A stretch of DNA of 28,729 nt from assembly GCA_002382665.1 (NCBI GenBank), contig DFZA01000012.1, positions 1-28,729 of the forward strand, read 5' to 3'. Under the pieces are notes generated by a model. The model was not told the DNA's origin, made no database searches, and saw only the letters and a program-made list of their open reading frames with translations. The position numbers and the translations under genes are program-made. The DNA comes from Peptococcaceae bacterium UBA4068. Its GTDB lineage: Bacteria > Bacillota > Dehalobacteriia > UBA4068. Shown piece after piece: positions 16,353 to 24,972 of the stretch; positions within the stretch are counted from its first letter, which is position 1, and the number at the start of each line of letters is the position of its first letter.

Positions 16353-17738
16353 TTATTCGTTTTTGATGGCATCCAAAGCAGAAAGCCGCGTAGCGCGCCA
16401 GGCCGGATACAAACCGGAGATCAGACCCATAAAAGTCGGAAAAACGATTCCGCAAATAATCAACCAAAACGGAATTACAGAAAGCTTGCTGCCGATGCTC
16501 ATGCCTCCTAATGCGCCACTAGAGGATAAAAAATTGAGTAAGTACGACAAACCCTCGCTCAACCCCAGCCCGACCAATCCGCCCAATAACCCGATCAGGG
16601 CAGCTTCCATCAAAAACAGGTTCATAATATCCTTCAAATGACAGCCAAGAACCTTCATAATGCCGATTTCCCGGGTTCTTTCATAAATTGACATCACCAT
16701 GGTATTGCTGATACCGATAGCGGCCACAAAAAAGGCAATAGCGCCAATCCCGCCTAAAACAAACTGGATTATTTTCATTTGTTCTTTGACCTGGTTTAAA
16801 ACATCCATGGCACTCCAACAGGAAAATCCCATATCCGTAATGGCGGACTGAACGGTGGAAACATTGTTCACGTCATCCACTTTAACATAGAAAATATCAT
16901 ACTTATTCTTGCTTTTTTCCTGTCTACCGCTGGTACTACCAGTTGTGCTGCCATTTGTATCGGTCGAGGTTTGTGTTTTATCATAGTCCTTTTTTAATGT
17001 TTCCACTGTGTTGTAATCCATAAGGATGCTGTAGGAAAAATCATCGGAAGCCATCTTTAGTACGCCAACACAATTGACCTTGGACATCTTCGGTTTACCA
17101 ACGCTCATTTCGTACCCATAGGAAGTATCAAACGTCATTTTTAATTTTGTTGTCGTAGGATCGAACGGCAAAGGCACGGGATTGCCCTGGTCATCGGTAG
17201 GATTTATCCATTCGCCATTTCCTTTAGGATCATAAAAGCTAAAAGCTGTCATATAACCCATAACATAACTATCCTTGTCCGTCGGTTCCAAAAGCCGTCC
17301 CTTAGTTGTCTTAAAACCAAACAGCGCCATTTTTGACAGGTCTATTCCCATGACATTACCTGTCCAAATCTCTTTGCCTTTGATTAAAGAAACTGACTCA
17401 TTCTTGACAGGCATTACCCCCAGAACATTGGGAATCTGAGAAAGACTGGCAACGCTGTTATCATCCATATATAATTGATCGCCTTGCGTACCTCCGCTAC
17501 TAGTACCGGTACCGGCACCTATATCGGTGCCAGTACTGGTACCGCTGACCTGGATCTGCGTCAGGCTGCCCCAGCTTTCGATTTGTTCTTTATACGATTC
17601 GTTTAAGCCCTGCCCAATTGAGATCATGACCACGACAGACATTGTTCCGACCACTACACCCAAAACGGTCAAAAAACTACGAGCTTTTCTGCGGCCGAAA
17701 TTTCTCAAGGCCATATGCAAAATATCAATTTTTTTCAT
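16353..17738 (-). CDS. MacB-like ABC transporter permease
   Basis: A FtsX/MacB-type permease of about 461 residues with four membrane helices. Helix 1 lies in ARSFLTVLGVVVGTMSVVVMISIGQGL. A large outer MacB_PCD-type domain follows to about residue 330. The last three helices start with FVLGGIGAIAFFVAAIGISNTMVMSIYERTREIGIMKVLG, the diagnostic stretch of the family. The start at 17738 is supported by AGGAG 8 nt upstream; an in-frame ATG at 17759 adds 7 residues. A short S/T/G-rich low-complexity run (STGTDIGAGTGTSSGG) sits early in the outer domain and is encoded by a GGTACC-rich stretch. It is the last gene of a tight operon with an ATPase and a COG1361 protein. MacB relatives extrude substrates from the outer leaflet or cell wall by mechanotransmission. 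Confidence 0.93.
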   Translation of the reverse strand: MKKIDILHMALRNFGRRKARSFLTVLGVVVGTMSVVVMISIGQGLNESYKEQIESWGSLTQIQVSGTSTGTDIGAGTGTSSGGTQGDQLYMDDNSVASLSQIPNVLGVMPVKNESVSLIKGKEIWTGNVMGIDLSKMALFGFKTTKGRLLEPTDKDSYVMGYMTAFSFYDPKGNGEWINPTDDQGNPVPLPFDPTTTKLKMTFDTSYGYEMSVGKPKMSKVNCVGVLKMASDDFSYSILMDYNTVETLKKDYDKTQTSTDTNGSTTGSTSGRQEKSKNKYDIFYVKVDDVNNVSTVQSAITDMGFSCWSAMDVLNQVKEQMKIIQFVLGGIGAIAFFVAAIGISNTMVMSIYERTREIGIMKVLGCHLKDIMNLFLMEAALIGLLGGLVGLGLSEGLSYLLNFLSSSGALGGMSIGSKLSVIPFWLIICGIVFPTFMGLISGLYPAWRATRLSALDAIKNE

Positions 17739-17762
17739 ACCATTACTCCTGGCCTTCATTGT

Positions 17763-19859
17763 TTACAAGTCTGTGTCTTCAGCGTCTTCAGCATCTTCGG
17801 CTTCCTGTGCCAGACGGGCCTTCTTCTTTTTATGCTTAATTATTAATACCGTCGCAACAACAGCGGCCGCCACAATGGCCGCAATCACCCAACCGGGTAG
17901 TCCTCCGCCCGCTTGCGGCTGTTCTGCTTGGGCTAAAGCATCTACGGCGCCCGCATCCTGGGGAAGGGCTTCCGCCACCGTCATGGTAAACGGTTCCTCA
18001 ATCCGGCTTTCCTGCCCGGAAGCATCTTCAAATGTAAAAACCACTTTACAGGGAATTTCCCCCACTGTATTGGGCGTAATTTCCATTTCCAGAGAATCCA
18101 TGCTGCCGCTTGTTAAATTGCCGACATAAATACTGCCGCCCTCATCTGTCGTAACATCGCCCTCTATGCTGACGGAAAGATTATACAATGTGCCTTTACC
18201 CTTGTTGATGTATTCTAAACTTACAGAAGCGGGCGAACCCACATTTCCTTCAGTCGGATAAGACTGATTTTGGATCACCAGCTTTTGCGGCTGCATAACG
18301 GGAAGACTGATCGTTTCCGAACTAGTCAACTGCGTGCCTTTGCTATCTTCGTAATCAATATTGAACGTCAACGGATAGGATTTGCTCTCTGCATCTGCTT
18401 TAACACTCAGCTCCAGCCTAAAAGACGCATCTTTCCCCGGTTGAATGGAACGGGTAAAAAAGCTGTTGCTGCCGGAATTGGGGATAATCACGCCGTCACC
18501 CGAGCTGACAGAAATTTTTAGATTATTTACAGCTTTAGATAAGCTGGTATTTTGCAAACTAAAGGAAAAAACAAAAACATCCCCCGCGCTGATTACGCTC
18601 CGATCCATACTGTATTTGGATAGAATGATGCGCGGAACGGTGTTTTCTCCACCGCCACTGCCGCTAACCGGAACAAACACCTGGCATATAGTAGATTTTT
18701 CTTCCCCGGCATCCAAATATTTCAAAGTGATCTTTAATGGCGTATATCCGCTTTCCAAATCATCGGAAGCAATTAGACGCACGCTTCCGGTTACCTTCTG
18801 GCCGCCGGAAATACTCGAAAAAGACGGATCGTCATAATCCCCGGTACGGAAGAAGGTATCCTTGCTCAGCTCATCAAAGGAGACTTTTACATTTTTGGCT
18901 GTCGCCGAGCCGTTGTTTTTAATATTTAATTGCAAATCAAACGCCTTTCCGCTGACAGCCTGATTATTGTTACCGGAAACATTTACAGACACCACTTCCA
19001 AATCAATAGGAGTGGCATTACTTTCAACCTTCAAAGAAAATTCGTATTGGTCACTATATGTAGTGCCATTAGTATTATGATAAGTCAAATTCAAAGTCAT
19101 AGGGTAGGATCCGCCTTTGAGTCCGGCGGGAGGGGTAAAAGTAAAGTTGACAATTTGACTTTTGCCGCTGGACAAACTGGAAAGACTATACTTATAGGCG
19201 CTGACAGCCGCATCGGCAAAAATATCTTCGATGCCGCTTCCCGCCTGTAACATGGCAACCACATTTTTTGCCGTATAACCACTGATATTATCCAAAGAAA
19301 AGGATATTGTCGACTGCTGGCCGGCCGTTACGGAAACATCACGGCTCATAACGGAAAGCTTGGGTGTAGGAACGACTGTGTCAGAATCGTCGTCGTCATC
19401 GCTACTATTATCGCTAGTTACCTCTACAACAGCCTCGCTGATATTGATTTTTTGCGTACGGCTATATGTATCGGCACCAATACTATAGCGTAGCGTCAAT
19501 GTCAAATATTTGTTATCGCCGTTGTACGCGACATAGACAGGTACTTCGGTACTGGAGTTAGCCGCAATATCAAAAGATGCGGCAGAATTAACCTCAGAAA
19601 ACCCTCCGGCATTAGCCACAGAAAGCGTTGCATCAGAAATGTTACTTTGACTGTAATTTAAAACGTAAAACTTAATACAATACGTCAACCCTTCTTCTAC
19701 TTTACTCAATTTTTCCGAAGACGAACTGTCCGTATAAACGCCGTAGCTGTTAACAGATAATTCAGCCGGCAAAGTTGAAGCAAAAACAATCGGTTTTCCC
19801 GCAATAATCAATACAACTGCCAAAAGTAAAAATAAGCCTGTTTTTAGATGTTTTTTCAT
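17763..19859 (-). CDS. COG1361-type surface protein with Ig-like repeats and C-terminal membrane anchor
   Basis: A 698-residue exported protein. The signal peptide is at about 1-27 (LFLLLAVVLIIAGKPIVFAS). The body is made of several beta-rich repeats of about 120-130 residues of the COG1361/CARDB/NEW3 kind. Each contains a variant of 'F.L.N.S...A.N..V' followed by 'G....YPLTFNI.Y.D..G'. A membrane helix near 655-675 (GWVIAAIVAAAVVATVLII) is followed by KHKKKKARL and an acidic repeat tail (EDAEDAEDTDL) inside the cell. It starts one base after the ATPase stop codon with GGGGA before the ATG, so it is translationally coupled and probably part of the transporter. No protein with a HlyD/MacA fold is encoded here. 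Confidence 0.9.
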   Translation of the reverse strand: MKKHLKTGLFLLLAVVLIIAGKPIVFASTLPAELSVNSYGVYTDSSSSEKLSKVEEGLTYCIKFYVLNYSQSNISDATLSVANAGGFSEVNSAASFDIAANSSTEVPVYVAYNGDNKYLTLTLRYSIGADTYSRTQKINISEAVVEVTSDNSSDDDDDSDTVVPTPKLSVMSRDVSVTAGQQSTISFSLDNISGYTAKNVVAMLQAGSGIEDIFADAAVSAYKYSLSSLSSGKSQIVNFTFTPPAGLKGGSYPMTLNLTYHNTNGTTYSDQYEFSLKVESNATPIDLEVVSVNVSGNNNQAVSGKAFDLQLNIKNNGSATAKNVKVSFDELSKDTFFRTGDYDDPSFSSISGGQKVTGSVRLIASDDLESGYTPLKITLKYLDAGEEKSTICQVFVPVSGSGGGENTVPRIILSKYSMDRSVISAGDVFVFSFSLQNTSLSKAVNNLKISVSSGDGVIIPNSGSNSFFTRSIQPGKDASFRLELSVKADAESKSYPLTFNIDYEDSKGTQLTSSETISLPVMQPQKLVIQNQSYPTEGNVGSPASVSLEYINKGKGTLYNLSVSIEGDVTTDEGGSIYVGNLTSGSMDSLEMEITPNTVGEIPCKVVFTFEDASGQESRIEEPFTMTVAEALPQDAGAVDALAQAEQPQAGGGLPGWVIAAIVAAAVVATVLIIKHKKKKARLAQEAEDAEDAEDTDL

Positions 19860-19860
19860 A

Positions 19861-20616
19861 TTAATTCCCCGCTATTATCATAGAATTAGCTTTCTCATAT
19901 GCCGCTGGTATGGCATGTTTTAGCTCTTCGTTAACAATTAAACCGTCACGCAGATGGATAATACGGTCACAATAGCTCGCAATCTCCAGATCATGGGTAA
20001 CAACCACGAGGGTTGAACGATTTTTATGAACCAAATTCACCATCATCTCCATCACTTCAATGGTCGTACGGCTATCCAGGTTGCCGGTTGGCTCATCGGC
20101 AAAAATCACCGGTGGATGCATCACAAAAGCGCGGGCAATAGCAACCCTTTGCTGCTGCCCGCCGCTCATCTGCGTGGGACGGTGGTTCATCCTGTTTTTC
20201 AAGCCTACCTGTTCCAGCATTTTTTTAGCTTCTTTCTGCCTCTTTTTTACATCCAAACCACAAAAAACCAAAGGCATGGTCACATTTTCTAATGCCGTTA
20301 AAGCAGACAAAAGGTTATAAGACTGAAAAACAAAACCAAAGTTTTTTTGTCTGAATTGGGCCAGTTGTTTTTCACTCATGAGGTCAATCCGCGCGCCTTT
20401 GATATTAATCGTTCCGCGTGTGGGTTTTTCCAAACCCGCCATTAAGTTCAACAAAGTAGATTTACCTGAACCGGATGTCCCAAGCAAACAACAAATTTCT
20501 CCCCTGTTGACAGATAAATCTATTTTATTTAAAGCATAAATTTTTTCCGAACTGATCCGATAAACTTTACGCAGATTTTCGATCTGGATAATGGCACTGT
20601 TTTTTTCTTTTGTCAT
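19861..20616 (-). CDS. ABC transporter ATP-binding protein (MacB/LolD type)
   Basis: The ATPase of the three-gene export operon. It has Walker A GTSGSGKST, the Q loop in FGFVFQSYNLLSALTALENVTMPL, the signature MSGGQQQRVAIARAF, Walker B VIFADEPTGNLD and the H-loop VVVTHDLEIA. The LTALENVTMPL stretch is typical of LolD/MacB ATPases. The start at 20616 (MTKEKNSAIIQIENLRKVY) gives about 251 residues, the normal length. The frame runs on to 20763, but the extra 49 residues do not match the family; GAAGGGAG lies 16 nt upstream of the chosen ATG, a longer spacing than usual, so an ATG at 20646 is possible. It is the first gene of the operon. Confidence 0.93.
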   Translation of the reverse strand: MTKEKNSAIIQIENLRKVYRISSEKIYALNKIDLSVNRGEICCLLGTSGSGKSTLLNLMAGLEKPTRGTINIKGARIDLMSEKQLAQFRQKNFGFVFQSYNLLSALTALENVTMPLVFCGLDVKKRQKEAKKMLEQVGLKNRMNHRPTQMSGGQQQRVAIARAFVMHPPVIFADEPTGNLDSRTTIEVMEMMVNLVHKNRSTLVVVTHDLEIASYCDRIIHLRDGLIVNEELKHAIPAAYEKANSMIIAGN

Positions 20617-20763
20617 AATCCGACTATTTATACTCCCTTCTCTCATGATTTTCAACAATATACAAATATTCATATTACAGTATAGATTTAGTATAAAATA
20701 AAAAAGTTCCTTATTATTTGTAAATAATTTATTCTTATAAAAGTTCCAAATTGATTCTAACAC

Positions 20764-20887
20764 ATTCTTTCGTAAAATAAATTAAATATTAATTACGAAA
20801 TACTAATATTTTTATTATAGTAATTATATACAAAAATATGATATTATAATTTTTAGAGTGTTTAATTTTAAATAGGGGTGAAATATT
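20764..20887 (+). promoter_or_regulatory. AT-rich divergent promoter region
   Basis: A very AT-rich gap between the ABC operon and the secreted protein gene. TATAAT at 20845-20850 is a perfect -10 box 38 bases before the plus-strand ATG. I saw no good -35 box. TAGGGGTG serves as the ribosome binding site. Confidence 0.4.
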
Positions 20888-22303
20888 ATGAAATTACGTA
20901 AGCACATATTTACTTTGGCACTTGCTGTTATCTTGATACTTTCTATTTCTACCGGCACATTCGCAGCCGATACTAACGGAATAAACGTTTTATATAACGG
21001 CAATAAAATTTCTTTTAGTGATGTTACGCCTGTTTCTCAAAATGGACGTACATATGTGCCTTTTAGAGCATTATTTGAGGCTATGGGGGCAACCGTCGAT
21101 TATAATGATGCTACAAAAACCGTTACTGCCACACTTGACGGGACAACAGTTACATTCGTCATCGGACAAAATACTATGAATATAACAACCGGCGGCAATA
21201 CTGTAACAGAACAGATTGATGCAACTCCTTTTATTAAAAATAGCCGCACGTTGATCCCCGCCCGTTTCGCCGCACAAGCTTTGGGATTTAATGTCGGATG
21301 GGACCAGGGCAGCAAAACAGTATTGATTCTCGATACAAAAAGCCTAATTGAAAAGGGTAGCTATAAATTTACTTTAATGGATAAACTTCTTGACTATTCA
21401 CGCCAAATATCTCAAGAGCCGCTTGCCTTATCGGGCTCGTTCGATTTATCAATGAATATAAAAGGTGATCCAAGCAATACAGACATTGCCAGCGACATTC
21501 CAATTACTATGAAAGGAACAATTGATGGGATTACCAGTGAAAAAGTAACAAATATGGATATTGCCATGGCTATGGATATTTCTTCAATTTTAAGTAATTC
21601 ATCAACAGATTTAAGTAGTGCAGTAATTCTTCAAGCTTACAATCAACAACTAAAAAATATAAAGGTTGAATATATAGTTAACCTTGAAACAGGGAAATTA
21701 TATATGCGTTCGCCGTTATTTTCCTTATTTTTTGGAGTCGCTGCGGATGCATGGCTTTTATATGATATAAATGAAATGCTGTCAGAATCCGGTACGAATA
21801 TTTCTCTTAATTCTCTGCTTGATATGTCTACAAACGATATAAGCTTTGATAAATATCTTCCAACCATTTTAAACATGACTCCAATAACAAATAAAGATGA
21901 TTATGATGATATGATTTCTATGGTCAATATGGTTGGAGCTGCATTCAGCGATCAGTCATTTGCTAAAAGCGGCAATGATTATAAAACAACCTATTCGGAT
22001 AATCAAGATGGAGATTCATTTACTTTAAATATGACAATCTCAACTCAAAATGATAAGGTAACCGGTTATAATTTAGATATTAAAGTAGGCATTCAGCAAT
22101 CTGGTAGTTTGAATCTAACCTGTTCCATGGATAATAATAATATGATCCTTAATCTAACCAGTAGTTTCCCCGATTCTATGGATATGGATTTTGATATAAA
22201 TGCCAAATACAGTAATACTACAAAGATTCCGGATGGAGCGCCTCCTACCGGAAGCGTAATCATACCGATAGATCAACTCACTACAGACCAAACGCTTGAG
22301 TAA
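20888..22303 (+). CDS. Secreted protein with copper-amine-oxidase-like N-terminal domain
   Basis: A 471-residue exported protein. A signal peptide covers about 1-26 (LALAVILILSISTGTFAA). Residues about 33-155 form a Cu_amine_oxidN1 domain: ISFSDVTPVSQNGRTYVPFRALFEAMGATVDYN and the second half RTLIPARFAAQALGFNVGWD. Despite the name, this domain is a common extracellular module in Firmicutes and does not imply oxidase activity. The remaining ~310 residues are rich in S, D, N, M and I with alternating beta pattern; they resemble lipoprotein-like or LppX/YdeI-type beta domains, but I could not name a family. It is probably monocistronic and ends at a terminator shared with the convergent small gene. 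Confidence 0.85.
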   Translation: MKLRKHIFTLALAVILILSISTGTFAADTNGINVLYNGNKISFSDVTPVSQNGRTYVPFRALFEAMGATVDYNDATKTVTATLDGTTVTFVIGQNTMNITTGGNTVTEQIDATPFIKNSRTLIPARFAAQALGFNVGWDQGSKTVLILDTKSLIEKGSYKFTLMDKLLDYSRQISQEPLALSGSFDLSMNIKGDPSNTDIASDIPITMKGTIDGITSEKVTNMDIAMAMDISSILSNSSTDLSSAVILQAYNQQLKNIKVEYIVNLETGKLYMRSPLFSLFFGVAADAWLLYDINEMLSESGTNISLNSLLDMSTNDISFDKYLPTILNMTPITNKDDYDDMISMVNMVGAAFSDQSFAKSGNDYKTTYSDNQDGDSFTLNMTISTQNDKVTGYNLDIKVGIQQSGSLNLTCSMDNNNMILNLTSSFPDSMDMDFDINAKYSNTTKIPDGAPPTGSVIIPIDQLTTDQTLE

Positions 22304-22326
22304 ACAATACCGCAAATAAAACAAGA

Positions 22327-22351
22327 GAGGCTGTCAGATAATGACAGCCTC
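22327..22351. terminator. Hairpin terminator between convergent genes
   Basis: A 10-bp perfect stem (GAGGCTGTCA / TGACAGCCTC) with a 5-nt loop. The T runs on both sides are short, so it is a good hairpin but a moderate terminator. Confidence 0.75.
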
Positions 22352-22357
22352 TTACAT

Positions 22358-22570
22358 TTAGTCTACTTTGTCCTTTTTCTTGCGGAAAAAAATTAAATAA
22401 ATGATTTCCAGTATACCAACTGTATTAATTATTAAAAGTACTACATACCAAACGGTCTGTCTGTTACGGGCGGAATGCCAAAGAGCTAGGCCTTTCCAAA
22501 CAATCGTCCAAATGATCAATAAATAAAATAATAGCATATTCGCCAGTAAGAACTGCATCATGTTGTACAC
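22358..22570 (-). CDS. Small DUF5652-like membrane protein
   Basis: A 70-residue protein with two hydrophobic helices (about 6-24 and 41-61) joined by KGLALWHSARNRQTVWY, and a basic tail FFRKKKDK. The WKGLALW-ARN-Q--W-----NT-GILEI-Y pattern matches the DUF5652 family of small bacterial membrane proteins, whose role is not known. The frame has a plausible GAGAGAAATAAATCG stretch upstream of its ATG as ribosome binding site. Its size and clear family pattern argue that it is real. Confidence 0.8.
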   Translation of the reverse strand: MYNMMQFLLANMLLFYLLIIWTIVWKGLALWHSARNRQTVWYVVLLIINTVGILEIIYLIFFRKKKDKVD

Positions 22571-22655
22571 TTCGATTTATTTCTCTCCATTCAGCATTCA
22601 ACTTTAGTTATAAAATATATCAATAGCATGTTCAAAATCTATGCATATTATTAAT

Positions 22656-22687
22656 AAAAAAAGACTAGTTTGTACTAGTCTTTTTTT
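22656..22687. terminator. Bidirectional terminator next to the left tRNA-Thr fragment
   Basis: A 13-bp perfect stem (AAAAAAAGACTAG / CTAGTCTTTTTTT) with a 6-nt loop. On the minus strand it lies directly behind the tRNA-like 3' end, as the terminator of a tRNA gene would. Confidence 0.85.
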
Positions 22688-22688
22688 C

Positions 22689-22731
22689 TGGATCCACTGT
22701 CGGGATTCGGACCCGAGACCTCATCCTTACC
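22689..22731 (-). repeat. tRNA-Thr(GGU) 3'-half fragment, left direct repeat
   Basis: On the minus strand the 43 bases read as the 3' half of a tRNA: part of the anticodon loop (GGTAA), the 3' arm of the anticodon stem (GGATG), variable loop AGGTC, a T stem TCGGG/CCCGA with loop TCCGAAT, acceptor strand CAGTGG and TCCA. The T loop has C where the usual TTCGAAT has T. The 5' half of the tRNA is missing: upstream bases do not pair. It matches the copy at 28667-28709 at 42 of 43 positions. This copy has A in place of the last acceptor C. Confidence 0.85.
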
Positions 22732-22732
22732 C

Positions 22733-22759
22733 GGCCTGGCAAATTTTAAAAATTAGGCC
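22733..22759. other. Imperfect hairpin beside the left tRNA fragment
   Basis: GGCCT and AGGCC form a 5-bp stem enclosing an AT-rich inner palindrome (AAATTTTAAAAATT). It adjoins the point where tRNA similarity stops, and could be a junction structure or part of a terminator for the YaiI/YqxD gene that ends at 22813. Confidence 0.35.
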
Positions 22760-22812
22760 ATTTAATAGGAATTATTATAAAATAAAAAACGCAAGCAATC
22801 ATTAAGTAGCCG

Positions 22813-23244
22813 TTAACAAATGATTATCTGTCTCAATTTTTCTTCAAAAGTAATATCTTGTGAAAAAACTCTTTTGGGACTACCTTTCAGGCGGCCGCCG
22901 GCATTGCGAATCTTCTTTACAGTATACCTTGTTAATAATAGAGCATCTATGTTGCTGTTATCATACATCATACCGTCTTGATTCATTGGTATCGCCTTTC
23001 GGGCAAGACACATAGCCGCCAAACCGTAATCCTGCGTTATCACAATATCGCCGTCATCCACCAACTTGATCAGAGCAAAATCCACACTATCTGCGCCCTT
23101 GGAAACGATAATCGTGGTCGCTCCCTCTTTTTCAAAAATATGAGATGTATCGCAAAGAATAATGCACTCTATGTTGTTTCCTTTTGCTATTTTTACAGCA
23201 ATATCCACTACGGGACATCCATCAGCATCTATTAAAATTCGCAT
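22813..23244 (-). CDS. YaiI/YqxD family protein (UPF0178, DUF188)
   Basis: A 143-residue protein with the family's opening MRILIDADGCPV, then DTSH, GADSVDFAL, DGDIVITQDYGLAAMCLARKA and the terminal GGRLKGSPKR. The fold is PIN-like and the conserved acidic residues (D7, D9, D73-region, D78-region) suggest a metal-binding nuclease site, but no function has been settled for the family. It has GGGG before the ATG and ends the minus-strand run that begins with the Smr gene. It follows the ABC-F gene by 55 bases. Confidence 0.92.
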   Translation of the reverse strand: MRILIDADGCPVVDIAVKIAKGNNIECIILCDTSHIFEKEGATTIIVSKGADSVDFALIKLVDDGDIVITQDYGLAAMCLARKAIPMNQDGMMYDNSNIDALLLTRYTVKKIRNAGGRLKGSPKRVFSQDITFEEKLRQIIIC

Positions 23245-23299
23245 TTTTACCCCTATTCAAGCCACTGATTTCCATAAACAGCTTCTCAACTTGTCTCTA

Positions 23300-24895
23300 T
23301 TAAGCCGACGGCTTAATAAACTCAAGATATTCGTCGAAAGTAGAAACTCTGTCCATACAGCCTTCATCTTTAAGCTCTATGATCCTGTTGGCAATCGTTT
23401 GAATGAATTCATGGTCGTGAGAAGAAAACAAAAGCACGCCTTTAAAATCCATAAGGCCGTTGTTTACGGCAGTGATCGACTCCAAATCCAGATGATTCGT
23501 CGGCTGATCCATAACCAAAGTATTGGCGCCGAACATCATCATCCGGGATAACATACAGCGTACTTTCTCACCGCCGGATAGCACGCATACAGGCTTTAAG
23601 ACATCATCACCCGAAAAGAGCATCCGCCCCAAGAAACCGCGCAGATAGGTCTCGGTAATATCTTTCGAATACTGCTCCAACCACTTTAATATGCTCAGCT
23701 CGCAATCAGCAAAGAAAGTGGTACTATCCTTCGGGAAGTATGACTGGAAGGTACTTACCCCCCACTTGAAAGAACCGGAATCCGGCTCGATTTTTCCCAT
23801 GAGTATCTGAAACAGGGTCGTATTCGCCGTTTCGTTCTCACCCACAAAGGCGATCTTGTCACCTTTATTCACCCGAAACGAAACATCTTTTAGCACCTGT
23901 TCCCCGTTTATCGTCTTGCTGATACCCTCCACAGTCAATATCTCTTTGCCTGGTTCTCTTGCCATCTGGAAACCTACAAAGGGGTATTTACGGGAAGACT
24001 CGGGCATATCTTCGAAGGTCAGCTTCTCCAGCAACTTTTTGCGTGAGGTAGCCTGCCTAGCCTTGGATTTATTGGCTGAAAACCTGGCAATGAAACTCTG
24101 AAGCTCCTTGGCCATTTCCTCACTCTTTTTATTTTGTTCGCGCTTCATCTTTTGGATCAGCTGGCTGGATTCGTACCAAAAATCGTAATTGCCCACATAA
24201 ATTTGGATTTTAGAATAGTCGATATCCACAATATGAGTGCAAACAGTATTCAAAAAGTGCCTGTCATGCGAGACAACGATGACCGTTCCCGGAAACTCCA
24301 GCAGAAAATTCTCCAACCACTCAATGGACGCGATATCCAGATCATTGGTCGGCTCGTCCAAAAATATGATATCGGGAGAACCGAAAAGCGCCTGTGCTAG
24401 CAGGACCTTTACTTTCTTTTTCCCGTCAAGCTGGCTCATTGGCGTCAAAAGCGCTTCCGCGTCGATCCCCATGCCTTTGAGTAATCTGGAAGCCTCTGAC
24501 TCCGCCTCCCAACCGTTAAGCTCGGCAAATTCGCACTCCAACTCGGCAGCCAACATGCCGTCCGCATCTGAGAAATCTTCCTTGGCATATACTTCTTCTT
24601 TTTGCAGCATGACTTCATACAAGCGCGGATTTCCCTTGATGATCGTGTCCAGAATCGTAAATTCATCAAAAGCATAATGATCCTGATTCAGGACCGACAT
24701 GCGGATGTTGTCCGGAATGATTACTTCACCAGTAGACGATTCCAGTTCACCGGAGAGTATTTTTAGAAAAGTAGATTTACCGGCGCCGTTTGCCCCAATT
24801 ATTCCGTAGCAGTTGTCCGGAGTAAATTTTAAATTAGTATTGGAAAACAAAGTAGTACCGCTGAAACTTAAGCTAAGATTAGAAACAATGATCAT
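23300..24895 (-). CDS. ABC-F family ATPase (YkpA/YbiT-like), one ATP site degenerate
   Basis: A soluble tandem ABC protein of 531 residues without membrane parts. ABC-F proteins act on the ribosome as translation factors or antibiotic-protection proteins; this one looks like the YkpA/YbiT group, so housekeeping rather than resistance is likelier. NBD1 has Walker A GANGAGKST (34-42), Walker B IIFLDEPTND (D180, E181) and H210. NBD2 has signature LSGGEK (439-444) and H493. The linker (about 240-300) is charged and helical with the ABC-F motif. The other composite site is altered: NBD1 signature LDGKKK (156-161), NBD2 Walker A GENETANTT with N358 at the lysine position, and Walker B MDQPTN with Q464 at the catalytic glutamate. 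An inverted repeat overlaps the stop codon. Confidence 0.92.
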   Translation of the reverse strand: MIIVSNLSLSFSGTTLFSNTNLKFTPDNCYGIIGANGAGKSTFLKILSGELESSTGEVIIPDNIRMSVLNQDHYAFDEFTILDTIIKGNPRLYEVMLQKEEVYAKEDFSDADGMLAAELECEFAELNGWEAESEASRLLKGMGIDAEALLTPMSQLDGKKKVKVLLAQALFGSPDIIFLDEPTNDLDIASIEWLENFLLEFPGTVIVVSHDRHFLNTVCTHIVDIDYSKIQIYVGNYDFWYESSQLIQKMKREQNKKSEEMAKELQSFIARFSANKSKARQATSRKKLLEKLTFEDMPESSRKYPFVGFQMAREPGKEILTVEGISKTINGEQVLKDVSFRVNKGDKIAFVGENETANTTLFQILMGKIEPDSGSFKWGVSTFQSYFPKDSTTFFADCELSILKWLEQYSKDITETYLRGFLGRMLFSGDDVLKPVCVLSGGEKVRCMLSRMMMFGANTLVMDQPTNHLDLESITAVNNGLMDFKGVLLFSSHDHEFIQTIANRIIELKDEGCMDRVSTFDEYLEFIKPSA

Positions 24896-24972
24896 TTTTA
24901 CCCTCTATTCAAAAGTTATTGAAAAGACATGCAGAGTATTTTACCCTAAAATAGGCTGCATTACTATAGTAA

